Assembly: GCF_003260195.1 (NCBI RefSeq)
Contig: NZ_QEIH01000008.1
Coordinates: forward strand, 186,001 to 250,000
DNA from: Lutibacter citreus
GTDB taxonomy: Bacteria; Bacteroidota; Bacteroidia; Flavobacteriales; Flavobacteriaceae
Length of the DNA stretch: 64,000 nt
Reading direction: 5' to 3'
The notes under the pieces were generated by a model that saw only the letters and a list, made by a program, of their open reading frames with translations, was not told the origin of the DNA and did not search any database. The translations under genes were made by a program, and so were the position numbers. This document shows, piece after piece, positions 8,500 to 17,653 of this stretch (position 1 is the stretch's first letter; every line of letters begins with the position of its first letter).

Positions 8500-8982
8500 T
8501 TATATTTTAAGTTGCCAATATCCAACATCAATCCATTTATTAAATTTTAGGCCTACTTCTTTAAAATGCGCAATTTTTTTAAATCCAAATTTTTCGTGAA
8601 TAGCTATGCTTGCTTCATTAGGTAATGAGATTCCACCAATAATAGAATGGATATTTCTAGATTTTAAATCATTAATTAAATGTTCATATAGTTTCTTTCC
8701 TATTCCTTTTCCAATTGCGTTTTGCATTATGTAAATAGAACTTTCAACTGTAAAATTATATGCATTTCTTTTTTTCCAAGTGTCAGCATAGGCATAACCT
8801 AAAACTTTATTGTTTTCTTCATAAACAATCCAAGGATGTTTCTTTGTAACATTTTTAATTTGTTGAGAAATTTCATCTACACTAATAGGGTTTAAATCAA
8901 ACGTTACAATAGTGTTAAGAACATGGTAATTATAAATTTCAGAAATTATCTGAGCGTCAGCAACTTTAACATTTCTAATCAT
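8500..8982 (-). CDS. GNAT N-acetyltransferase, phosphinothricin-acetyltransferase-like
   Basis: A 160-residue acetyl-CoA-dependent N-acetyltransferase. The opening VADAQIISEIYNYHVLNT, the middle YADTWKKRNAY and IYIMQNAIGKGIGKKLYEHL (the Q/RxxGxG/A acetyl-CoA loop), and the closing GFKKIAHFKEVGLKFNKWIDVGYW are typical of the PAT/Bar/YncA subgroup. Members acetylate small amine substrates such as methionine sulfoximine, or unknown metabolites; the present substrate cannot be told. It is flanked by same-strand genes at modest gaps. Confidence 0.88.
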   Translation of the reverse strand: MIRNVKVADAQIISEIYNYHVLNTIVTFDLNPISVDEISQQIKNVTKKHPWIVYEENNKVLGYAYADTWKKRNAYNFTVESSIYIMQNAIGKGIGKKLYEHLINDLKSRNIHSIIGGISLPNEASIAIHEKFGFKKIAHFKEVGLKFNKWIDVGYWQLKI

Positions 8983-9036
8983 ATCTGTAATACCTCATTA
9001 ATTTATTATTAATTGAGAATCTATAATATTTTACTT

Positions 9037-9960
9037 TTAAACTTTATTTTGTTTAATTTCTAATTGCATTTGTTTTACTGTTTGTGTGCTATTATCATGG
9101 CTCCAACCTGGAGGTCCAAAAATGTACATAAATTTATGATACCAGTTTTTAGATTTTTTAGTGTCATTCCAAATATCTTTATATTCATGGGTTAAAATAA
9201 CCCAAGGGTTGTATGATTCTGGAGCATGTGTTACTCCATATTCAATAGAAATATTCTCATCTAATTCTTTCCAAGTACCAAAAACTTTATCAAAAATATT
9301 TAAAAACCCTCCATGATTTTTATCCATATATTCTATATTTCTCGCATGATGAACTTGGTGCATTGTATGGGTGTTAAATATTTTTTCAATAAATCCCATT
9401 TTTGGAATATAAACGGAGTGTAGTTGAAATTGCCATAAAGCTTCTATACCAAGACAAACTACTACCATTTCAGGTCTAAAACCTAATGCAGGTATCCACA
9501 TGTAAAATAAAGGTTTGTAAAGAATGGTAAACCATCCGTTCCTAACGGCAGTTCCAAGATTAAAATTGTCAGAAGAATGATGCACAATATGAGCAGCCCA
9601 TAAAGCTCTAACCATATGATTTTGTCTATGGAACCAATAGTAAGTGAAATCATCTAAAATTTGACAAATTAACCAGATATACCAAGCGTAACTAAAAGAT
9701 TCCCATCCAAAAATATTTGTTCTTATACCATTAATTTCAGGATTAAAAAATTCAAATACAAGATTGAAAATTACAATTGCCGAAACTGTTTTTATAAGTG
9801 GAGCAATTATTGCTGAGCCAATGCCCATAAAAAGACTGGCTCCTAAATCTTTCCATTCATATAATTTTTCTTTTTTGTGAGTTTTGCTATAAGTAAGTTC
9901 TAATAAAATTAAGGCAAGAAAGCAAGGAACTCCATATACTAGAGGGTTGGTAAAATCCAT
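9037..9960 (-). CDS. Sterol desaturase / fatty acid hydroxylase family membrane di-iron protein
   Basis: An integral membrane protein (307 aa) with four or more hydrophobic segments and the three histidine clusters that bind the di-iron centre: HRQNH (residues 111-115), HIVHH (124-128) and HTMHQVHH (198-205). The family hydroxylates or desaturates lipids using O2. Bacterial homologues act on various lipids, including ether lipids and carotenoids; the substrate here is unknown. It appears to be transcribed alone, 86 bases from the TauE-like gene's end. Confidence 0.9.
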   Translation of the reverse strand: MDFTNPLVYGVPCFLALILLELTYSKTHKKEKLYEWKDLGASLFMGIGSAIIAPLIKTVSAIVIFNLVFEFFNPEINGIRTNIFGWESFSYAWYIWLICQILDDFTYYWFHRQNHMVRALWAAHIVHHSSDNFNLGTAVRNGWFTILYKPLFYMWIPALGFRPEMVVVCLGIEALWQFQLHSVYIPKMGFIEKIFNTHTMHQVHHARNIEYMDKNHGGFLNIFDKVFGTWKELDENISIEYGVTHAPESYNPWVILTHEYKDIWNDTKKSKNWYHKFMYIFGPPGWSHDNSTQTVKQMQLEIKQNKV

Positions 9961-10046
9961 TTGATGGTTTTAATTAAAAGTTTCAATGTAAGGATATTTT
10001 AAAGAATCCTAGGTTAATTTATAATTAAACTCTAAAAGTTGTCTTT

Positions 10047-10430
10047 TTATTTTGTGAAAATTAATTTAATTGCAACTACTAACATAAAAAAACCAAATAT
10101 TCGTTTAAGTGTTTTTTGATCTATTTGCAATGCTATTTTAGATCCGAGGAAGCCACCAATAATAAATAATGCAGAAACAATTATGGCAACTCTCCAATCT
10201 ATATTACCTCCATCTCCTGCAGTATGATAATTATAAACAGCTAAGAAAGTTACTGGTGGTAACATTACAGCTAGGCTTAAACCTTGCGCGTTGTACTGAG
10301 TTAAACCTAAAAATAAAACAAATAGAGGAACCATAATAATTCCTCCTCCTACGCCAACCAATCCACTTAAAATACCTGCAGAAAGACCAATAATAATTAA
10401 AAACAGAACAGTTGTTAGTGTCATTTTCAT
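10047..10430 (-). CDS. TauE/SafE family membrane permease, half-size
   Basis: At 127 residues this is about half of a normal TauE/SafE protein (around 250 aa). It contains one unit: the signature GILSGLVGVGGGIIMVPLF at residues 19-37, an internal conserved segment QGLSLAVMLP, and four membrane helices ending with IFGFFMLVVAIKL. Such half-length versions occur in Bacteroidetes and probably dimerise, so it is not necessarily broken. The family exports sulfite, sulfoacetate or other organic anions. It lies 23 bases after the transglycosylase gene and may share its transcript. Confidence 0.85.
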   Translation of the reverse strand: MKMTLTTVLFLIIIGLSAGILSGLVGVGGGIIMVPLFVLFLGLTQYNAQGLSLAVMLPPVTFLAVYNYHTAGDGGNIDWRVAIIVSALFIIGGFLGSKIALQIDQKTLKRIFGFFMLVVAIKLIFTK

Positions 10431-10453
10431 CTTTAATTTATTACTGATAATAA

Positions 10454-11383
10454 TTAAATTTCAGAAGGAATTTTTATTTTATATAATTTTCGTGACTTAT
10501 TATTTAATTTATTTTCACGTAACCAAGGGTTGTGTGTTTTTAAAATTTTATAATTAATTCCTAAGTTTTTAGAAAATACAGCAATATTAGTAATAGCTGT
10601 ATCTACTTCAATTAATTTAGTTGGTTTTAAATTGTATAGATCTTCAGAGTCAAAAATAAATCCGTATTTGGCAGGATTAGATAAAATTTCTTTAACAGCT
10701 ACAATTCTAGGAAGATATCTTTTAGTTTCTTCGCCTAAAAGAAGATCGTAATAATCTTCTACTTTTTGAGCTTTTATTTTTCTAGACATACCAGCATTTC
10801 CTGCATTGTAAGCAGCAGCAGCCATAGTCCAGTTTCCAAATTTGTCTTTTGCAGCTTTTAAATATTTACATGCTACTTCGGTTGCTTTCTCTAAATTGTA
10901 ACGTTCATCAACATTAGAGTTTACTTCAAGTCCGTTTTCTTTTGCCGTGCTAGACATAATTTGCCAAAAACCTCTTGCTCCCGCAGGAGATGTAACGTTT
11001 TGTAATCCACTTTCAATTACAGCTAAATATTTAAAATCATTTGGAACACCATTTTTCGCTAAAATTGGTTCTATAATTGGAAAGTATTTATTTGCTCTTT
11101 TAAGAAGTAATAAACCATTAGATTGCCAATAAGTATTTACTAGAAGTTCACGATCTATTCGTTCTTTAATATCAGATTTTTCAATAGGAACTAATTCTCC
11201 CGCAAATTTTAAATTAGCCGGGATTTTTAAGGCCTTAATTTGATAGGTTTCACTTGTGTTTTTATCACTTTCTTCAAGTTTTACCTTTTCTTTATTTGTA
11301 TTGTCTTTTTTAGTGCCGAACATTAATAATGAACTTACCATTATAATGGCAACTAGACCTAAAATTTTAATTATATTTTTCAT
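10454..11383 (-). CDS. Lytic murein transglycosylase (MltD-like SLT domain)
   Basis: A 309-residue envelope protein with an N-terminal membrane/signal segment (residues 5-22) and a charged linker. The SLT domain (about residues 105-215) has the catalytic Glu124 in YLAVIESGLQN, then SPAGARGFWQIM and the AAAAYNAGNAGM signature. It cleaves peptidoglycan glycan strands with formation of 1,6-anhydro-muramyl ends. The C-terminal 70 residues (FSKNLGINYKILKTHNPWLRE) resemble a degenerate LysM-like binding segment, as in MltD. It heads a probable two-gene unit with the TauE-like gene. Confidence 0.9.
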   Translation of the reverse strand: MKNIIKILGLVAIIMVSSLLMFGTKKDNTNKEKVKLEESDKNTSETYQIKALKIPANLKFAGELVPIEKSDIKERIDRELLVNTYWQSNGLLLLKRANKYFPIIEPILAKNGVPNDFKYLAVIESGLQNVTSPAGARGFWQIMSSTAKENGLEVNSNVDERYNLEKATEVACKYLKAAKDKFGNWTMAAAAYNAGNAGMSRKIKAQKVEDYYDLLLGEETKRYLPRIVAVKEILSNPAKYGFIFDSEDLYNLKPTKLIEVDTAITNIAVFSKNLGINYKILKTHNPWLRENKLNNKSRKLYKIKIPSEI

Positions 11384-11493
11384 CTTTATAGAATTTTATT
11401 TTTTTATAATTTTAGTTATTTAACTAAATTGGCTGTATTAATTCCTGAGAATTAAGAATTTTAGTTTAAATAATTAACTAATGTTTTAAGATA

Positions 11494-11501
11494 CAAATTT
11501 A
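11494..11501 (-). promoter_or_regulatory. Candidate -7 element for the transglycosylase gene
   Basis: Minus-strand TAAATTTG fits TAnnTTTG and lies within a 7-base-arm palindrome (11491-11508). It is 110 bases before the gene start, so the leader would be long; no -33 element is seen. The 154-base gap 11384-11537 holds nothing else I can name. Confidence 0.35.
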
Positions 11502-11537
11502 TTTGTATTGATTAAGAAAAGAAAGCTTTTTTAACAG

Positions 11538-12200
11538 TTATTTTAGGACTTCAACAATTAATTTGCTAATTGTTTTTGCTTTATTTAAAATCATTATATG
11601 GGTTCCTTTATTAATTGTATGACAATTTTTTATATGTTTTATTGGAAACACATGATCTTCGGATCCGTGAATATGAAAAATATTATCTAAAACATTTTTT
11701 TGTTTCCAGTGCAAAACATTATAAATACTCCAGTTTAAGTATTTTTCATCTCTAACAGATAAATACTCTTTATAGAGTTCCACTCTTTTTTTTGCGAAAT
11801 CACCAAAAATATAGGACGAAAATTGTTCCATATTTTTTATAGATTTTGAAGGGAATAATTTATACAACCAAGTTCTTTTAAGGAGTTTTAATCTTTTTGG
11901 TAATTCACTTCTACATTTAACACTAGAAATTAAAATAATTTTTTTAGCATTTAAATGCTTGCTCATTTCCTGAACCATAATTCCTCCAAAGGAAACTCCA
12001 ATAAGTACTGGGTTTTCTTTCAATACAAGATTGGCCATTCTTTTGGAATAATCTTCTATTTTTTCATTGTCTGAAAGTGGAATTAACCATTCTATGTAAT
12101 TCACTTTAAATTCATTTTCAGGAAATTGTAAATATTCAAATATTTTAGAGCTTGCAGCCAATCCTGGTACAAAATATAGATTTATAGGTTGTTTATCCAT
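11538..12200 (-). CDS. Alpha/beta hydrolase
   Basis: A cytosolic 220-residue alpha/beta-hydrolase fold protein. The oxyanion region is FVPGLAASS (residues 10-18), the nucleophile elbow is GVSFGG with Ser70, the acid is the Asp in HGSEDHVFP, and the histidine is in KGTHIMI near the C-terminus. The substrate is unknown. Its ATG overlaps the stop of marC (ATGGATAA, 8 bases), so it is the last gene of an mtaB-marC-hydrolase operon. Confidence 0.85.
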   Translation of the reverse strand: MDKQPINLYFVPGLAASSKIFEYLQFPENEFKVNYIEWLIPLSDNEKIEDYSKRMANLVLKENPVLIGVSFGGIMVQEMSKHLNAKKIILISSVKCRSELPKRLKLLKRTWLYKLFPSKSIKNMEQFSSYIFGDFAKKRVELYKEYLSVRDEKYLNWSIYNVLHWKQKNVLDNIFHIHGSEDHVFPIKHIKNCHTINKGTHIMILNKAKTISKLIVEVLK

Positions 12201-12840
12201 TGTTTAATATTCCTAATAAAATTGGTTTTAGACCGCTAAAGAAAAATTCAACAGCAATTACCATTACAATTAATCCCATTAAACGCATCATAACTTTGTT
12301 TCCTGTAGATCCTAATCTATCTGTAAATTTACTTCCTCCAATAAGAATTATATAGGTTAATAATAAAACAACTGCAATAACACCAATTAATGTTGCTTTA
12401 AACATAATATTAGAAGAAGCGTCTTCCATAAGAATAATGGCATTGGTAATTGCTCCAGGGCCGCAAATCATTGGGATAGCCAATGGTGTAATTGATATAT
12501 CTTCAACATAGGCATCAATTTTTTCTTCTTCATCGGTGTGTTTCATAGAGCCAAGTCTAGCTTGTAACATATCCCAACCCATTGCAAAGAAAATTACGCC
12601 TCCAACAATTCTAAAACTATGAACAGAAATCCCGAAAAAATTAAATAAAATCTGACCAGAAAAGGCAAATGCTATAATTGTGAAAAAGGCAACTAAAGTG
12701 GCTTTTTTAGCGGTTTGTCTTCTGCGTTGTTTATTTAACGTAGAGGTCATTGACATAAAAATAGGCATTGTACCTAATGGATTTATCAATGTAAAAAATG
12801 AAGTAAAAACTAAAAGCCCGTATGTATAAAGATCTGTCAA
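12193..12840 (-). CDS. MarC family membrane protein
   Basis: A six-helix inner-membrane protein (215 aa) of the MarC/UPF0056 family. Visible family features are the N-terminal FTLINPLGTMPIF motif, GVIFFAMGWDMLQA, and ITPLAIPMICGPGAI with the conserved PGAI. E. coli MarC was once thought to cause multiple antibiotic resistance, but that role was not supported; transport of neutral amino acids has been proposed for the family. It lies 15 bases after mtaB and overlaps the hydrolase gene. Confidence 0.9.
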   Translation of the reverse strand: MTDLYTYGLLVFTSFFTLINPLGTMPIFMSMTSTLNKQRRRQTAKKATLVAFFTIIAFAFSGQILFNFFGISVHSFRIVGGVIFFAMGWDMLQARLGSMKHTDEEEKIDAYVEDISITPLAIPMICGPGAITNAIILMEDASSNIMFKATLIGVIAVVLLLTYIILIGGSKFTDRLGSTGNKVMMRLMGLIVMVIAVEFFFSGLKPILLGILNNG

Positions 12841-12855
12841 AACAATTTTAAATTA

Positions 12856-14190
12856 TTATATAAATGTAGGTACTTTTACCCAATCGAAACGTACAATTCC
12901 ATCGTTATCAATTTCAGTAAGTTTAATTGAATGCAGAGTATTTACTAATTCCGGATTCCATGGTGTTTTTACTTTTACATAATTTTCCGTAAAACCGTGT
13001 ATAAACCCTTCTTTATTTTCACTTTCAAATAAAACAGTTAAATTATTTCCTATTTGGCTTTCATAAAATGCTCTTCGTTTTTTTACAGATAGGCCTCTTA
13101 ACATTTTACTGCGTTTTGCACGAACCTTTTGAGGAACAACCCCTTCCATTTCAATAGCTTCTGTATTTGGTCTTTCAGAATAAGTAAATACGTGTAAATA
13201 TGAAATGTCTAATTGGTTTAAGTAGTTGTATGTTTCTAAAAATAATTCATCCGTTTCACCAGGGAAACCAATAATAACATCAACGCCAATACAAGCATTC
13301 GGCATTGCTTTTTTTATGGCGCTAACTCTACTATTATATGTATCTGTTAAATATCTTCGTTTCATTAATTTCAACAATTCATCACTACCACTTTGCAATG
13401 GAATATGAAAATGAGGAACAAAACTATTAGAGTTTGCAACAAATTCTATCGTTTCATTTTTAAGTAAGTTTGGTTCAATAGAAGAAATTCTTAATCGGTG
13501 AATTCCATCAACTTTGTCTAGAGCTTCAACCAATTCAAAAAAGGTGTGTTCGTGTTTTTTGTTTCCAAATTCACCTTTACCATAATCACCAATATTTACA
13601 CCAGTAAGTACAATTTCTTTAATTCCTTTTTCTGAAATTTCTTTGGCATTTTTTAAAACGTTGTTTAATTCATCACTTCTAGAAATACCTCTAGCCAACG
13701 GAATTGTACAATAGGTACATTTATAATCACAACCATCTTGTACTTTTAGAAAAGCACGAGTTCTATCGCCAATAGAGTAGGAACCAACATAAAAATCTGC
13801 ATCTTCAATTTCACAGGAGTGCACTTCACCCATTTCATTTTTTGAAAGATCATTTATATAGTCAGTAACTTTAAATTTTTCGGTAGCACCTAAAACCATA
13901 TCAACACCATCAACAGCGGCAAGTTCTTCAGGTTTAAGTTGTGCATAACAGCCAATAGCAATTAAAAAAGCATTTTCATTTTGTTTCAATGCGTTTTTAA
14001 CAATTGTTTTAAAACGTTTATCGGCATTATCTGTAACAGAACAGGTGTTAATTACGTATATATCAGCAATTTCATTAAAATCAACACGGTCAAAACCTTC
14101 ATTTTGAAAGTTTCTTGCTATTGTTGAAGTTTCTGAAAAATTAAGTTTACATCCAAGTGTGTAAAATGCCACTTTTTTTTGTGCGCTCAT
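12856..14190 (-). CDS. mtaB: tRNA t6A37 methylthiotransferase MtaB
   Basis: A radical-SAM enzyme (444 aa) that converts t6A to ms2t6A at position 37 of tRNAs reading ANN codons. The N-terminal UPF0004 domain provides the second iron-sulfur cluster through Cys14, Cys50 and Cys81, and the radical-SAM cluster uses Cys154, Cys158 and Cys161 (CDYKCTYC). A C-terminal TRAM domain follows (about 380-440). The spacing and the short KVAFYTLGCKLN start distinguish MtaB from MiaB and RimO. It is the first gene of a three-gene operon with its own -7 element. Confidence 0.93.
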   Translation of the reverse strand: MSAQKKVAFYTLGCKLNFSETSTIARNFQNEGFDRVDFNEIADIYVINTCSVTDNADKRFKTIVKNALKQNENAFLIAIGCYAQLKPEELAAVDGVDMVLGATEKFKVTDYINDLSKNEMGEVHSCEIEDADFYVGSYSIGDRTRAFLKVQDGCDYKCTYCTIPLARGISRSDELNNVLKNAKEISEKGIKEIVLTGVNIGDYGKGEFGNKKHEHTFFELVEALDKVDGIHRLRISSIEPNLLKNETIEFVANSNSFVPHFHIPLQSGSDELLKLMKRRYLTDTYNSRVSAIKKAMPNACIGVDVIIGFPGETDELFLETYNYLNQLDISYLHVFTYSERPNTEAIEMEGVVPQKVRAKRSKMLRGLSVKKRRAFYESQIGNNLTVLFESENKEGFIHGFTENYVKVKTPWNPELVNTLHSIKLTEIDNDGIVRFDWVKVPTFI

Positions 14191-14210
14191 TCTTGTACAT
14201 TTATCGGGTG

Positions 14211-14218
14211 CAAAAGTA
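14211..14218 (-). promoter_or_regulatory. -7 promoter element of mtaB
   Basis: Minus-strand TACTTTTG matches TAnnTTTG and ends 20 bases before the mtaB ATG. It sits in the 48-base gap between mtaB and the divergent monooxygenase gene. Confidence 0.6.
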
Positions 14219-14238
14219 CAGAATTTTATTTTGATAGT

Positions 14239-14556
14239 ATGTTAGCAAAAACACCAAATACACCTTATTATGCAGTAATTTTTTCAACCTTAAGAACTTC
14301 AATAGATGAAGGTTATATGGAAATGGCAGAAAAAATGGAAGAATTAGCAAAGCAACAAGATGGTTATTTAGGAATTGAATCTGCGAGAAACGAAGTTGGA
14401 ATTACAGTTTCTTATTGGGCAAGTTTAGATGCTATTTTAAAATGGAAAAATAATGCAGAGCATTTAGAGGCAAGAAAAATGGGGAAAGAACTTTGGTATA
14501 AAAAATACCAACTTAGAATTTGTAAAGTAGAGCACGAATATGGTTTTAAGAAGTAA
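14239..14556 (+). CDS. Antibiotic biosynthesis monooxygenase (ABM) domain protein
   Basis: A 105-residue ferredoxin-like dimeric-barrel protein of the ABM family: PYYAVIFSTLR, MEELAKQQDGYLGIESARNE and SYWASLDAILKWKNNAEH are typical of the YqjZ-like branch. Such proteins are small cofactor-free oxygenases or haem-degrading enzymes; the biochemical role here is unknown. The frame could be extended to 14179, but that would reach into mtaB's start on the other strand and its promoter; the ATG at 14239 gives the normal length. The next gene overlaps it by 17 bases. Confidence 0.85.
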   Translation: MLAKTPNTPYYAVIFSTLRTSIDEGYMEMAEKMEELAKQQDGYLGIESARNEVGITVSYWASLDAILKWKNNAEHLEARKMGKELWYKKYQLRICKVEHEYGFKK

Positions 14557-16144
14557 TTATTGGTTGTTGGTTATTGGTTGTTTATTGGTTATTTCTTGTA
14601 CTTCTGAAGAAACAAAAAAACGCGATTTAAAAGTATTTAGATATAATGAACATGCAAATATTACAACCTTAGATCCCGCTTTTGCAAAAGATTTACGTAC
14701 GGTTTGGGTTACAAATCAGCTGTTTAATGGTTTGGTTCAATTAGATGATAAATTAGAGGTACAACCTGATATTGCCAAATCTTGGGAAATTACTAATGAA
14801 GGTAAAACCTATGAATTCTATTTAAAAAAAGGAATTTATTTTCATAAACATTCCTTATTTGGAAAAGACTCAACAAGAATAGTTACAGCTAAAGATTTTG
14901 AATATAGTTTTAACCGATTAATTGATCCAAAAGTTACCTCTCCTGGAAAGTGGGTGTTGGAATTTGTAGATGATTTTAAAGCTAAAAACGATAGTACATT
15001 TGTTATTAATTTAAAGCAATCTTTTCCGCCTTTTTTAAGTTTAATGAGTATGAAATATTGCTCAGTAGTTCCTAAAGAAGCAGTTGATTTTTTTGGTAAC
15101 AATTTTAGGGCAAATCCCATAGGTACTGGACCTTTTAAGTTTAAATTATGGGTTGAAAACACAAAACTTGTCTTTAGAAAAAATGAATTGTATTACGAAA
15201 AAGATGAAAAAGGAAATAGCTTACCGTATTTAGAAGCTGTTGCTATTACTTTTTTACCAGATAAACAAAGTGAATTTCTTCAGTTTATACAAGGTAATTT
15301 AGATTTTATGAGTAGTATAGATGCTTCTTATAAAGATGATTTGTTAACCACAGAAGGAGAGTTGAAGGAACATCATAGAGATAAAATAAATATGATTTCT
15401 AGTCCGTATTTAAATACCGAATATTTAGGTGTTTATTTAGATGCTGAAGAGAAAGAAGTTAGTTCTATAAAAATAAGAAAAGCTATAAATTATGGTTTTG
15501 ATCGTGTAAAAATGTTGAAATTTTTAAGAAACGGAATTGGAACACCCGCTGTAAATGGTTTTATACCTAAAGGTTTACCAAGTTTTAATGAAATGAAAGG
15601 TTATACTTATCAGCCAGAAAAAGCAAAAAAATTGGTGCAAGAGTATATTAAAGAAACAGGTAATGAAAATCCATCAATAACCATAAGTACCAATAGCCAA
15701 TATTTAGATTTGTGTGAATACATTCAAAGAGAAGTTGGAAAAACGGGATTGCATGTTAATGTGGATGTGATGCCACCTTCTACATTAAGACAAACAAAAG
15801 TAAATGGGAAATTAAGTATTTTTAGAGGAAGTTGGGTTGCCGATTATCCTGATGCTGAAAATTACTTATTTATTTTTCATAGTAAAAACTTTTCTCCAAA
15901 CGGACCAAATTATGTGCATTACAGTTCTAAAGAATTTGATGATTTATATGAAGCTTCAATAAAAATTAATGATAATTTAAAACGCAGAAAACTATATCAA
16001 AAAATGGATAGTTTGGTAATGTCTTCGGGTGCTATAATTCCGTTATATTATGATGAAGTAGTGCGTTTTACACAAAAAAATATAATAGGTTTAGGAATTA
16101 ACCCTGTTAATATGTTAAGTTTAAAAAGTGTGAAAAAGAAATAA
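14540..16144 (+). CDS. Extracellular solute-binding lipoprotein, family 5 (oligopeptide type)
   Basis: A 534-residue SBP_bac_5 protein, the binding component of a peptide or nickel ABC importer. A lipoprotein signal ends at Cys20 (LLVISC), so it is membrane anchored. Family segments are visible: NITTLDPAFAKDLRTVWVTNQLFNGL, DIAKSWEITNEGKTYEFYLKKGI, GTGPFKFKLW and IRKAINYGFDR. No permease or ATPase genes for a peptide importer are adjacent, so it must work with products from elsewhere or in another role. It overlaps the ABM gene by 17 bases. Confidence 0.9.
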   Translation: MVLRSNYWLLVIGCLLVISCTSEETKKRDLKVFRYNEHANITTLDPAFAKDLRTVWVTNQLFNGLVQLDDKLEVQPDIAKSWEITNEGKTYEFYLKKGIYFHKHSLFGKDSTRIVTAKDFEYSFNRLIDPKVTSPGKWVLEFVDDFKAKNDSTFVINLKQSFPPFLSLMSMKYCSVVPKEAVDFFGNNFRANPIGTGPFKFKLWVENTKLVFRKNELYYEKDEKGNSLPYLEAVAITFLPDKQSEFLQFIQGNLDFMSSIDASYKDDLLTTEGELKEHHRDKINMISSPYLNTEYLGVYLDAEEKEVSSIKIRKAINYGFDRVKMLKFLRNGIGTPAVNGFIPKGLPSFNEMKGYTYQPEKAKKLVQEYIKETGNENPSITISTNSQYLDLCEYIQREVGKTGLHVNVDVMPPSTLRQTKVNGKLSIFRGSWVADYPDAENYLFIFHSKNFSPNGPNYVHYSSKEFDDLYEASIKINDNLKRRKLYQKMDSLVMSSGAIIPLYYDEVVRFTQKNIIGLGINPVNMLSLKSVKKK

Positions 16145-16179
16145 TTTTTTTAATTTAATTAGAGGCTTTTCTTTTTGAC

Positions 16180-16875
16180 TTACATTGTTATAACTTCTTT
16201 TAAAACTGCCCAAACATTTTTGGCTACTATCTTTTGCCCTTTAACCGTTGGGTGAATTCCATCTGCTTGGTTTAATGTAGGAATGCCAGCAACATCTTTT
16301 AATAAAAAAGGAATCAAGTGAAGCTGATTCTTTTTGGCTAATTCAGGGAAAATAGTTTTAAACTTAGTAGTATAATCTTTTCCCATATTTGGAGGGAGTT
16401 GCATTCCTGCCAATATAATTTTAGTATCTGAATTTTTTTCTAAAACAGCATCTATAATTGCTTGTAAATTTTCGCGGGTTTCTTTTAAAGGAACACCTCT
16501 TAAACCATCATTAGCGCCTAATTCTAAGACAAAAACATCAATTTTTTGATTATTTAATATCCAGTTTATTCTACTTTTTCCACCAGCAGTTGTTTCACCG
16601 CTAACTCCCGAATTAATAACGGTATAACCTAAAGAAAGTGAGTCTATTTTAGTTTGAATTAGAGCTGGAAAACCATCATTTACATCATTTAGTCCATAGC
16701 CTGCAGTTAAACTATCACCAAAACATAAAATAGTTTTTGTGGCACTATTAGTAGTATTAGCTTCAGTTTCAATTGGTGTTGTTTCAGTGTTTTTTTCCTT
16801 TTTAGAAGCGTCTGATCCACATGCTAGAAAAAGTAGGAAAAATGAAAAATAACAAAACTTTAAGAAAAACTTCAT
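16180..16875 (-). CDS. SGNH/GDSL esterase (TesA-like arylesterase), lipoprotein
   Basis: A 231-residue SGNH hydrolase. The chosen ATG at 16875 gives a lipoprotein signal (LFLACG, Cys19); a start at 16926 would bury the signal behind 17 polar residues and leave only 22 bases before the divergent gene. The hydrolase blocks are clear: CFGDSLTAGYG with Ser55, the Gly block NSGVSGETT, the Asn block ELGANDGLRG and the catalytic DGIHP near the C-terminus. TesA acts on acyl-CoA, lysophospholipid or aryl esters. It is divergent from ybbA/ybbP-like genes, the same association seen in E. coli. Confidence 0.9.
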   Translation of the reverse strand: MKFFLKFCYFSFFLLFLACGSDASKKEKNTETTPIETEANTTNSATKTILCFGDSLTAGYGLNDVNDGFPALIQTKIDSLSLGYTVINSGVSGETTAGGKSRINWILNNQKIDVFVLELGANDGLRGVPLKETRENLQAIIDAVLEKNSDTKIILAGMQLPPNMGKDYTTKFKTIFPELAKKNQLHLIPFLLKDVAGIPTLNQADGIHPTVKGQKIVAKNVWAVLKEVITM

Positions 16876-16948
16876 TCCACTATAATTAAAATTTAAAATC
16901 AATTGTTTAATTTTCAGTTTTTGCATTTTTAGGCAGTATATTTATTAA

Positions 16949-17653
16949 ATGAATACTATGACAAAGATATTAAACATTCATGAACTTGAGAAAACATATA
17001 CAAGTGGTTCAAAAAAATTAACAGTGCTAAGCAATATCTCTTTTGAAGTTGAAAAGGGAAGTACCTTTTCAATTGTAGGGCCTTCTGGAAGTGGTAAAAC
17101 TACCTTACTTGGTTTGTGCGCTGGTTTAGATCATCCAAGTAATGGAACTATTGAGTTGTGTGGGAGTAAGTTAGAAGATTTAAATGAAGATGAACGTGCA
17201 CAATTGCGTAATAAAAAAGTTGGTTTTATTTTTCAAAATTTTCAATTATTACCAACACTAACAGCACTAGAAAATGTAATTGTACCGTTAGAGTTACAAG
17301 GAAATAAAAATGCAGCTAAGATGGGTATGGAGTTATTGCAAAAGGTAGGATTGGCAGATCGTTTTCATCATTATCCTTCACAATTATCGGGTGGTGAGCA
17401 GCAGCGTGTAGCATTAGCCAGAGCTTTTTCTAACAAACCTTCTATTTTATTTGCTGATGAACCTACTGGAAATTTAGATGAAGAAACAGGTGAAAAGGTT
17501 ATTCAATTGCTTTTTCAATTAAATAAAGAAGCAGGAACAACCTTAGTTATTATTACGCACGATTTAGATTTAGCAAATAGAACACAACAAATATTGAGAC
17601 TAAAAGGGGGTAAAATAATGTCTAATGAAAAAACAATGGAGATTAATGAGTAA
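16949..17653 (+). CDS. ABC transporter ATP-binding protein (YbbA/LolD-like)
   Basis: An ATPase subunit of a MacB/LolCDE-type transporter (234 aa). Walker A GPSGSGKTT spans residues 44-52, the signature LSGGEQQR, Walker B ILFADEPT and the H-loop ITHD are intact. Pairing with a large FtsX-type permease and divergence from a TesA-like esterase identify the YbbA-YbbP type, thought to move lipids or lipoprotein-like substrates in the envelope. An alternative ATG lies three codons in (16958). Its stop overlaps the permease start by 8 bases (ATGAGTAA). Confidence 0.9.
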   Translation: MNTMTKILNIHELEKTYTSGSKKLTVLSNISFEVEKGSTFSIVGPSGSGKTTLLGLCAGLDHPSNGTIELCGSKLEDLNEDERAQLRNKKVGFIFQNFQLLPTLTALENVIVPLELQGNKNAAKMGMELLQKVGLADRFHHYPSQLSGGEQQRVALARAFSNKPSILFADEPTGNLDEETGEKVIQLLFQLNKEAGTTLVIITHDLDLANRTQQILRLKGGKIMSNEKTMEINE

